Assembly: GCF_032854445.1 (NCBI RefSeq)
Contig: NC_088307.1
Span: 14,708,017 to 14,772,016, forward strand
Source of the DNA: Liolophura sinensis
Lineage: Eukaryota > Mollusca > Polyplacophora > Chitonida > Chitonidae
Length of the DNA: 64,000 nucleotides
Reading direction: 5' to 3'
The position numbers and the translations under genes are program-made. Below, in pieces: positions 1 to 9,875 of the stretch. Positions within the stretch are counted from its first letter, which is position 1; the number at the start of each line of letters is the position of its first letter. The notes beneath the pieces were generated by a model that did no database searches, was not told the DNA's origin, and worked only from the letters and a program-made list of their open reading frames with translations.

Positions 1-89
1 AGTTTATTGATGATGAATTAGAGATTAAGTTTGTGGTCTACGTAGAGTGTTTATTATTGGGGGGTTGGGGGTATGACAGTCTTTGACTT

Positions 90-949
90 TTAAGTTACCC
101 AGTCTTTGTGGATGTTTATTAAACTGGTACAAACTTCGTACCAGTCCGACACACGCTTGAGTTTTTGATCCAGCTTAAACTTCCGTTTGTTTAACATAAG
201 TTGGTTTCCAATGCTTTCCAATGTAGGCTGGATTTTTATATATTTTATATATTCGTCTAATACGAGGATTGACCAATGAGGCTTGAGTTTGACCTGGCTA
301 CAATTATTAACACATGATGACCATGTGCTGTAGTGAGGATTCGGGTTTTTCAAAGAAAATCGATAGCACGTGCACCTTACCCAAAAATACCGATCCACGA
401 CGAAATGACACCACCTGACTTTTCCGTTATATAATGTGTACTTGACCGTGAGTAACCGATCAGCTGTGTCAATTTGAAGAAATGCAGTCAGGTCTGAAAT
501 ATTTACCGTTGTTCCAGACAAAGGACTTTTAAGCTGGTTAAAGTTTGTTTTATTTCAAATGTATAATCATTTCTTAATTGATGTTCACCAGATTCGGTTA
601 ATGAAGTTGTCTGAGTATTAATTATTCGTATGGAAAAGTCAGGTTGTGTAATCGGCCGTGTTTGGCTTAACTGGTATTGGAATGCTGGCATTGATGTTGC
701 CAAATGCACGGATATTTGCTGTAGCTGGTTGTTAAACAATATGTCAGCGTGGGCAGATTCATGAGCGATTGGAAAAGAGCTGGCGGCATTCCAAGATAAT
801 GGGTACTGAAGAAAAACAGGATTTCCATTGATTAATGTGACCAGAGTTTCATGTTGCTTTATTTTCACAGTTATAATCGGTACAATTTGATAAAAATCAC
901 CCCCCCCCCCCAAAAAAAAAAATAAATAAAAAGAATGGTCTGATGCCAT
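90..949 (-). pseudogene. Two overlapping minus-strand open frames, probably one unrecognised protein broken by a frameshift
   Basis: Minus-strand frame 949-503 (148 codons) ends at a TAA, while frame 521-90 (143 codons) continues in another frame across the same sequence. Reading DYTFEIKQTLTSLK from the first and then SPLSGTTVNISDLTAFLQ from the second gives a continuous, protein-like sequence, as if one indel lies near 520-535. The second part is rich in W/Y/F/C (VRWCHFVVDRYFWVRCTCYR). The first part begins at a T-tract/G-tract (899-922), so its N-terminal residues are unreliable and may instead be intron. I do not recognise the family. It could be a decayed gene, a terminal exon with an assembly indel, or part of a mobile element. 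Confidence 0.4.
901..929. repeat. C-tract followed by A-rich tract
   Basis: Eleven C then about eleven A and an aataaataaa end. On the minus strand this is a T(n)G(n) tract. Such homopolymers are prone to sequencing error and sit at the start of the minus-strand ORF. Confidence 0.8.
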
Positions 950-3662
950 CTTGTTCTAGTTTGTGTGACCCACAATTCCACCATCTTCTTCCGTTACTGC
1001 GTTTTTACCACGTTTAGCCTGGAGTACACAGGGCACTTCTATTCCTTCGCTTGGTGCAAATTAGGAAGCCACCCTATTTACACTAAGATGCACTAGTCTG
1101 TCCAAGCTTTACAACAAAGGAAGCTGTTATTTATGGCCTAGAATGGACGATCATTTGATTCTGATTTTCCCGAAATAATCATTAGGCTTTACATTTTGAA
1201 GAATTTTGTCCTTGACACAGAGGAACGTGTAGACCCAATGCTTTTGTTCCCGTGCTATTTTTGGAAACCCTCACAAAAGCAGGTTCTACGAGCTCTCTTA
1301 GCCAGCCAGTTGATGTCTTTTTGTCCTGATATTTATCATCTGCTCTTTATTGTATAACGATCCAGCGAACTTCCCACTGGGCATCGTTATGCTATCATTC
1401 ATTTACTACACTTATACGATCTCCTGATTATTCTGTCACAACGTTCCTATCCACTCCTACCCAAACACTAACCATGCATTAAATCCCCACGATGTTTCAC
1501 AAACACTGTCTACCTGAGACTGAATGTATCTTGTACACCGATAAAGGCCTTGCGTGAAAGCTCCACGCTATATGTAATGCTGTCTGACAGTCCCTTTTAA
1601 CAAAATTTATTGTTTATTTATTTATGCAATTGTTTGTCCAATTGGTTCAGCTGGCTCAACCGTCTGAAATATCCTTCTCTCTACTGGACAACTGGTCTCA
1701 ATGCAGTCAATAAAATAAATGAAAAAAAACATTAATGAGCATGAAGGTTACTAACGATGCAATGATGTGTTTATTAAGGTGAGGCCTACATGGCAAAATA
1801 GCGTGCCCGTCCGCAAACACTACAAGCACCTACTTTTTCTGCTTCAAAACTTTGGTAGTTTCCGCGTCGAAGGTTGGTCTTCCTGAACAGCTATTAATCT
1901 GAGACTTGCTGGAAGGTTCTGGGTGTTGTTTGTCCTCCCTGGGAGAAAGGTTCAGTCCTTAGTTCTTGTGGCACTCTGCTCTAGTACCGACATCTTTATG
2001 GCGTCGCCTAAATGTAGTAAACATCCAACATGAAAGCGCAATTAGCGCTATTAGTGGTATGCAGAGCGTGTGCATCTTTAATGTCCTGTTGCACGTAGCG
2101 AGGCCTGGAGATAGGAAGCCAAGGCGATAGTTTAAGTGTCTGGAACATTGTGATCATAGAGTGAACCTGACCTCGACTGTTACCCTTGGGGGCATCACAT
2201 CCCCTCTGCCAAGATACAGTCCATTCAGTTTGTGGCATAAAAGCAACACTTGGAAAACAGGTGCAGTGTCTTTACACGTAAGCCTTCATATCTACTTCGT
2301 ACCCGGGGGCCAAGCTTATGTACGCATGAGTTCTTGTTAACTGCACGTTTTTCAAACGAACAGTTACGACTGAAATCCGCGTGACACCTCTCCATTATAA
2401 TGTCATCCAAATTTAGTATGTCTTTGACTTTGTGTCAATAATATTATGCAGTCGGATTTTGTACAAACATTTCTTTTATAGGATAACCGTTGCCCTCGGG
2501 TTTAGATTTACTACATGTGATAATAACACAGCTTTTTGGGTATTTCATACAGTTAAATCAAGGATAAATCAGTAACTGAGATAAATTGGCAACAAGCCGT
2601 GTTTCGCCGGTTGTATTTGACTAGTTGCCAACTCTTACAGCGTCATCCTTGTTTGGGTTTACTTTGTGTGCTTTAGTCTTTTGTACTGTCATTGGCTTTT
2701 CTCTGTGACTACTTATATACTAGCGACGTTTACACTTTCACAAGGAATCCCCAATAACCGGACCCCCCCCCCCCCCCACCTCACAAAGGAATCCCCGATA
2801 ACCGGACCCCCACCTCCCTCACCTCCCATACACACTCAAACGGACTTTCCAAACCTTTCACTTCCACGCCACACTAGAACAAGGAACCTTTCTGTCTTGT
2901 TGTTTAGTGAAACAGGGATATATTGGAAATGATTTCAGTACAGGAGAAAACGAAGGAAGCAATCAAAATCGGAAATACCGTACAGAAATTTGAAACCAAT
3001 AGAAAAAAGTAACCAGCTGTCAAACTGGTGTAGGCCCTATAACTAGACAACCCTGTGTAAACTGATATTTCCTTAAAGGGGAGTCTTCCGGGGATTATTG
3101 GAAGTAATATATTTAAAGACCTATAGCACAGAGAGAAAAAGCAGAGCAGCGACGACAGTGTGATAGTGGTCAAATGGTCATACGTAACCGGTGAAATACA
3201 GCGTCTTGTCAGTTTACCTCCGTTTGTGTTTTATTTTAACGTTCATTTAAATGCATAAATACTAGCAAATTACACGCCCCCTAGCACCGTGGTTTAAACA
3301 GAATAAGGTAAATGCGGTGGTGTTCATTTCAATTCATTAGGCGTCAAAGACATCAGCCAGCCGATAAGGTCTGGCAGGTTTAGCTGTTTGTGCCTACATG
3401 TATGTTATGGCTGTATTATGCCGACTTTATAATTGAGTCTAGGACCACCTTACGCTGTGAACATTTTTAACGCCTTTCCCAGTTAAATCTTCATGATACT
3501 TTGGTAGGGAGATGTTCTTGCTTGCGAACACTACGTACTATACTGTAGATCGTGACATAGTCTAACCATCTCTGTAACAGAAAACAATGCGTCAGCAACA
3601 TCTAATGTTTTCGTGTATTAAACGAGCTGGAATGTCTACAATCTATGTGAGTAAAGTAATAA
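950..3662. other. Non-coding stretch, no supported gene
   Basis: No exon, SINE or array recognised apart from the C-tract duplication at 2740-2815. The short open frames here (for example minus 2238-2008 and plus 2666-2932) lack any family resemblance and the latter is built on the C-tract. Confidence 0.6.
2740..2815. repeat. Two tandem copies of a C-tract unit
   Basis: The unit caca-aggaatccccgataaccggacccccacctc appears twice, with 15 C in the first copy and a shorter run in the second. Confidence 0.75.
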
Positions 3663-3987
3663 TGAGTGAGTGAGTGAGTGCTTGGGGTTTAACGTCGCAC
3701 TCAACAATTTTTCAGTCATATGACGACGAAGAAGCCCTTAGAGTGTATGTAATGTGCCTCCTTGTTGCAGGACGGATTTCAACCGCTCTCTTATCTAGTA
3801 CTGCTTCACTGGGACGACTTACCGAAGACAAGTAATCGCCCCGCCCGAGCCATTTTACTTATACGGGGCAACCAGAAGTTGCACTATCCCCTTCATGCTG
3901 AACGAGGAAGTTCAACTTCCCCTTTTAAAGTCTTAGGTGTGACTTGACCCAGGATTGATCCTTGATCTACCGCTCCCGATCTACCAT
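3663..3987 (-). mobile_element. tRNA-derived SINE (family B), near full length, minus strand
   Basis: The left end is the element's 3' terminus, (gtga)n followed by gcttggggtttaacgtcgca and cagtcatatgacgacg. The right end, read on the minus strand, is a tRNA-like head with GGGAGCGGTAGATC and a B-box-like region. The head and body match, in reverse complement, the copy at 36700-36856 (shared cttcatgctgaacgaggaag and aaagtcttaggtgtgact). This type of repeat is, as I recall, widespread in mollusc introns. Confidence 0.85.
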
Positions 3988-4177
3988 AATGTAATAATGA
4001 TTCACTGCCATTCAGCAATAGGTAAAAATTAGACAATATATACATCTAATCTCACCGTCGTGTTTATAAGCATGGTTAATGCTTTGTAGATGGAATCACA
4101 TTTGTGAAAGCAATACATACTCGATAGCTGGACGTTACAAAAGTGGAATTTGGCATTTCTAAACTACAATATTGTGT

Positions 4178-4420
4178 GCGCCTCTGTGGCCGAGATGATA
4201 AGCGTGCCAGCACGGCTCAGTGACCCAGAAGCCTCTCACCAGTGAGGTCGCTTTAAGTTCAAGCCCAGGGCATGTTGGCTTCCTCTACGGCATACGTGAG
4301 AAAGCCTGCAGAAGTGGGAAAGTTGTAGGTTTTCTTCGGATTCTTCCCACCATGCCTAATGCTGGCCGTTGTTAACTATTCTTGAGTATGGCATAAAACA
4401 CCAATCAAATAAATAAATAG
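4178..4420 (+). mobile_element. tRNA-derived SINE (family A), full length
   Basis: The head cctctgtggccgagatgata (A-box region) and gtcgctttaagttcaagccc (B box) are followed by the conserved body ending gagtatggcataaaacacca and an AAATAAATA tail. An imperfect 12-bp target-site duplication (10 of 12) flanks it: ctacaatattgt at 4164-4175 and ctataacattgt at 4426-4437. The copy is diverged from the family consensus visible at 34360 and 24149. Confidence 0.85.
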
Positions 4421-6239
4421 GTCAGCTATAACATTGTTTACTTGGCTGCATGCCCAGGATCCACAGGCCTTGCTATTTATTTATTTGTTTATTTTTTCAT
4501 GATTTACTGATTTTTTAAATTGGTTTTATTGTCGTTTTTGAGGCGTTGATTTCAATAAACTGCTATGTTTATGGGTCTCTTGTTTACAGGACTGAAATGC
4601 TTGCAGTGAGACACAGACCTAATTTCGCATCATAACCGCGTGCCTTAAGCTGTTATGACAATCAACCACCAACCCGCCCCTAGTCCCAGTCATTAGCTCG
4701 ACCCATTCACAGTGTAAAGCGAATTTGGAAGTGACGTCATAATGCGTCGTGACGTCATAATGCCAAATACATATGAGTTAATTCAGAATATTTTTCATCA
4801 AAGACAAAATACCAATGGTTTATGTTTGGCCATGAGGAAATTCTCGTTCTCTCCAAGGCATCGATATACGATTTAATATCAAATCTTCTAAGGAACTGTT
4901 AATATATCACAGACAAAGACAGACATACATGCAATGCCGCGGAGCTGAATGGAAATCTGATGAAGACATGTTGAGGGATTTTATGAATGGCGAGTAATCT
5001 TTTGCGGCATTTTGGTGCTGCAAAGTAGACCCCTTTATGGTTGTTATAGTATTGATCGATACTAGTGTTGGTAGTTTCGCCCCGGCTACAGAGGGCAGGT
5101 ATTGCTAACTGCTATCAAAGCCACGTAGAGGTTTCCTGTTTGAAGCGTTCATACTGTGTCATTGGTAGGCTTAGCACGCGCGCTACTTACTGCTTCCAGG
5201 ATGTGAATTAGGGTGGGTGGTGCATTTCTAAGGTGGAAATAAACGAGGATGGACCATAAGGCCAAAATTACCCATTGAGTGGGACGGGCGACATTCTTTG
5301 TAAATGTCAACATAAAAGTTGTAATATAGTATTATTAGATTTCAATTGTTCTACATCCTACTCTCTCATGCCATATCATCAGTGACCTGCGTTGTGGACT
5401 AGGCCATCCAGTTAGAGCGGGGGTGGTATTCTGAATGGTCTGAGCAAAGGGCACTTACCCAGAGGAAAGATGGCAAGGAATGGAAATTAACCTTACGTAA
5501 ATCGCAGCCAGGTTGTATAGGTCAGGACTCTTTAACCTTCAGGACATAATATCAGATAGTGTTGTGAACATTTGAGAAAACAGCATGTGGAATATATCTT
5601 CACCCCCTCAGCCTTTCACATTTCTGTTCAACCCCAGGCAGACTCGCTCCTTTAAAATCTCTTTCTAACGGTGTGTAAATGTTTACTCGAAAGTGCTAAT
5701 CTCCCAACCTCAACGTTCACATCTGTCGTGAAAAAAATCGAAGAAAGAGGATGAAACATGAATGCTGTTGAAAAACCATATTAAGTAACAATTATGACAT
5801 GAAACAAAAACAACTTTTATAGCCCTTCAAGGCAAGCTCCTGTCTGCCTACTAAACAGTGTTAACGATCTGGGTTCCGTTTCATAATACGATCTCGGATC
5901 TTAGTCTAAAATTGTATTTCAGATTAGAATTACAAATGGATGACAATTTTACAGTTGATTCTGTGCTGTAGTATTTTTTAGCCAAGATTGAACCTTCAGC
6001 TATATAAAATACTTTCTCCCCAGATGGCTTCTAAAACGCGTCCCAGTCATGGACTGTTTATCACTGGGGCAGAACCGGAGAACGTAATGCCTTTCTCTCG
6101 TTTACCGCCCTTATTCCCGTGGAGTCTTTAAGTCCGAACTTTTCTTATCCATAACAATTTCACTTGAACTGATATGACATACTTTTGGCCTTATGTTTAC
6201 TGCGCACGGGATTCTCTCCCGCTGTAGATACTCAGAACG
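4421..6239. other. Non-coding stretch upstream of the first visible exon
   Basis: It contains the twin CRE palindromes at 4732-4757 and nothing else that I can support. An ATG-initiated 40-codon frame at about 6024 follows a ccccag but has no donor or homology. Confidence 0.5.
4732..4757. promoter_or_regulatory. Two CRE palindromes TGACGTCA 18 bp apart
   Basis: The perfect 8-bp CREB/ATF palindrome occurs at 4732-4739 and again at 4750-4757, within a 14-nt direct repeat gtgacgtcataatg. It lies 3.2 kb before the first visible GARNL3 exon. Function is inference; the same octamer also occurs inside exon 12. Confidence 0.35.
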
Positions 6240-6795
6240 GTCAGGAGCCGCTTGCGTAAAGAGATCTTAAGCCTAAGTTTACTACGACCTCCATCGTAGC
6301 CACGGCTTACAATCGACGCCATCTTGTACAAAGGGATTGTAAGCTACGAAATTTTAACTTACAACCAGAAATTACAATCTGGTCGACCCTGTTGTAAATG
6401 TTTACAATGCTCTCAGAAATAACCTTAAGTACAAATATTTCCCTTAGGTAGATGGTTAGTTAGGGTTTTTCGACTCAGTTGCAAAAAGAACGTGCAATGT
6501 AATTGCCTGAAAAGGATTTTTACATGTTGTTGTTGTTAGCTGCTGAATAAGTATGATGTAGAACTCTTTGTGGTGAACATAAAGACAACAAAAGTTACTG
6601 ACCGATACTTTTTGTTGATTTACACAGGCCACTTTTATGTATGAGTCAAATTTGGCCTACGTTCGCAGCTGTAACTTCAAAAAATTACAATCGCCTTACA
6701 AGGGACGCAGCTTATTTTTATGATCAATTGTAAACTCAATTGTAGGGTCTACAATCGATTGCAGCTACAATATTTTTGTACAAGTGGGTCCAGGC
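6240..6795. repeat. Palindrome-rich, MITE-like patch
   Basis: Many copies of ttacaat and its complement attgtaa occur in close inverted pairs, for example cttacaatc (6306-6314) with gattgtaag (6335-6343), and tgtagggtctaca near 6742. It opens with gatcttaagcctaagtttac, which resembles ends of small inverted-repeat elements seen in many marine invertebrate genomes. I could not fix both termini. Confidence 0.4.
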
Positions 6796-7952
6796 AGCCT
6801 TCGGAATGAGCTTCCGTGTTATGATAATCGCCCGAACATAGTTCCCATAGCCGCCACTGAAGAACATGAAATATTCACTTGTGATCAAATCGATCTGTCT
6901 GCATTCGTGATGGTTCCGTCTAATGGCTCTTGTTTATCACTTACTTTTTTTTTAAATCCACCCAAGAAACCGTTAATTATAAAAAGTTGCTGTTCTGTGC
7001 ATCTTGTGTTCCTCGGGTCGTGGCTAAAGTGGAATGGCTAAAGATCAGTACCGATTAAAGAACGTCGAATTTACATGCCATAGGAAACTCAGCCGCGTTC
7101 ACAGTACATTAATAACCTGTATTTGAACTAAGGAGACGCACGATAGAGTTACCGGTCACACTTTGAGAGCCTTTTCGTGCTGAGCGCCCCCTGATATATA
7201 TGTGGGTTGACAGAAAGTAGTTTTCTAGGCATCTAGCCTAGCATACGTGTTTATAATATTGAAAACATGATGTATGTTATGTAATATTGCAATTCTGTTG
7301 ATACGAGGATACAGCTATAAGAAAAAGATTTAAGAATTACCGTTTTGGAGATGAACAGCAGTGACATTTTATCGTATAAAATCATTTGGTACACCGAGGA
7401 ATCCGACATTGCTCATGCTATTCTCCCGCAATAAATTATGGCACATAACAATGACACGAGACATTTCAAAGAAAATGTCAGATACTCACCCGTTGAGATG
7501 AAATGGGGGAATTTTGTTCAAATAACCCATAACAATAAATCAGAAGGCTTCAATCTCAGAACTTTGACAGACAAGTTTTTTTTTAACAACAAATAGTTTT
7601 GCTTTATTGTGGAAATGTCATAAAATACAAATAATTATCATGGGCATATAATGTAACTTTAGTGTTCCTGGGTTCGGAAGGCATACGTCTTGCTTGTATA
7701 GTTTAATTGAAGATAAGGCTAAGCGTGGCCACTGCATGTACAAGCGCGACTGTGCTTAATTATTGAATACGCTATGAAATATGCATTACCCAAATGCATC
7801 TGTCAGGCGTATTAGCACAGTCGTAATGGATATTATCTTGCAATGCGTAATGAACACTAATGCGTTGACACTCAACGACAATCCATTTAGTTTTGCACAC
7901 ACCAACGAGGAGAGAGAGATGATAGTGCATTTGTTTCTTCTGTCTGTTACAG
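6796..7952. other. Non-coding stretch before exon 1
   Basis: No exon resembling the vertebrate GARNL3 N-terminus (for example a KHYGSVEL-like motif) is visible. The open frame 6784-7041 shows no family features. Confidence 0.55.
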
Positions 7953-8033
7953 CTAACTTCGTGCGACGGAGAAGGCACGGAACATTCTGCCGGCAGGTTC
8001 CGCGTGGAGACTGGAGAGCGAGAAGGCGAAGAG
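7953..8033 (+). CDS. GARNL3: GARNL3 exon 1 of window (residues 1-27)
   Basis: Acceptor ctgttacag, donor gtgaga, phase 0 at both ends. It encodes a short acidic stretch containing AGRFRVETGE, resembling the pre-domain segment AGRFRVENG I recall from vertebrate GARNL3. It joins in frame to the next exon. Because it starts with an acceptor, at least one more 5' exon must exist. I found none between 1 and 7950. Confidence 0.8.
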
Positions 8034-9790
8034 GTGAGAAATACAGCACGAGATCGGAAAATATCTCTGAACATATTCCAGAGCATGTTATAGAAAAACT
8101 TCTGAGAGTCTTGATCCCACTGGGACTGATCTTTAATCACAAAATCGAATTTTGCCTTAAATAAATCTCTTCAAATTTTAGGCACTTTATTGATACGATC
8201 AGCAGATTTTGCCGTTTGGCGGACTTTAGCGAAACGTTTAGAAAGAAAAGCTTGTGTCACTTAATAATTTGAAATGATATTTTATAAAGAGAATTTGATT
8301 TCACTTTTTAAACAAAAGGCATTTTCTTAAAGTATTTCTGAGAGGGTCTAGTATTTAGTTTTTAGTTCTGTTTTGTAGGATATGAAGGATATTAATTAAG
8401 TGCACCAGTGTCTTATGTTGAGGCACACAGGCATGGTATGTTACCAGTAACCCAACACCAACTTCAAAACTCTAAATGCGTTTATGCATACATGTAAATG
8501 CGTGGAGTCTAGTGTACGACGTCTAGGTAAAAGAACAGTTACGAAATACAGCTGTCCACGGTCCTTCAAAGAAAAAGGAAGAGTCTGAAATGTCATCTAG
8601 GTGCATGTAGTCTGTGGTCTGTCGGCTCATGAACAAAATTTGCCGGTAGATTGAAAGCGCTTAAGTGTCTAATTGAGCAATACTTATGCACCCAAGGAGT
8701 CAATGCAGCTGCTTTCCAGCTAAGTATGAAAACACTCAGCCGACCTTTAGAAATCTGTAAATTGTCAATCATAATGCGTTAAGCTCATTAAGCGCTGTAC
8801 TCTGTTATCTACAAGTAGTGCGAAATATCGGATAGCCAGCTTTCCAACATTTAGGCTGTTTTGTTAAAAAAAATAAATAAAAGTATAACAAAAAACATGT
8901 CACCCGCAGGTCAGCTTAGCAGCATAACGAGCAATTTGACCTGAATAATATTCATTGCCAAACCCGCACACCCGCGTTCCCCGGCTTCATTCATTATTTC
9001 TTCTATTTCTTGTGTGCTTGATTCGCCTTAGAGTAATAAAATCCTAACTGCTTTTCATGTAATCCTGCAACGATTTTTGCAAATTAGCCAGCAGCGTATC
9101 TTGAAAAGCCATAAAAGTTCTGACATGAGCTAAATGATCATAAAAAGAAACCGTATGAGCAGATTGTGCCTGTGTGCTAATGCATTCTTGGAACCTATGG
9201 ATCGATGAAAATATAGTGACACAATGTAAATAGTAACAATAGATTCAAGGCTTTAAATGGTTCAAAATAGAAAAATAACGATTATTTCTTTATGCTTTTT
9301 GTAATCACCTTTTAGCTTACCCATGAAGATTAGTCACGTGCTCCAAGGTATATAAAGCCCTATTTCTTCTCCCGTAAGTCTGACATGCGTACAGGTTAAA
9401 GCGACATGGTCGCCTAAGTGTTAGGTATTTTTGCGTTATTGCAGAATGGTATTTTTGTCAAGAAGTAAATGTTAAAAGCTTTTCGTTAACCCCATCCCCA
9501 TCATTGTACGTGAATTAAATATTTAAAAATAACAACGACCCCCCACCCCCCACCCCTCCCCCGAAAACTGAAAAGTCTGCCAGAATATTTAAATGAGGCG
9601 CAGTCAATTCAGTGGAAATGCAGCATGCCACAGCTGTCGGTAAACTTCATGTATAAACAAGCATGGCTGATTACACGCGTAAAGGAAGGACTTACGGCTC
9701 GCTTGTGACAAGCAAGCGTAGAGTTGTAATTTGTGGTCAGTTTGATCAGTGGAGTACACTGAAGAATGAAAAAAGTTTTACGAAGCTTAG

Positions 9791-9875
<85 letters not shown>

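Noticed and set aside
901-929. Poly-A next to the C-tract as a retrotransposon tail
   Set aside because: No element body or target-site duplication could be recognised beside it. A similar T/G homopolymer pair at 32307 suggests a simple homopolymer pattern.
6024-6142. ATGGCTTCTAAAACGCG as a start exon after ctccccag
   Set aside because: A 40-codon frame with no donor at its end, and its sequence does not resemble the GARNL3 N-terminus.
7772-8140. Minus-strand 122-codon frame opposite exon 1
   Set aside because: Shadow of the GARNL3 exon and flanks. The plus-strand exon has a homologous reading and proper splice sites.
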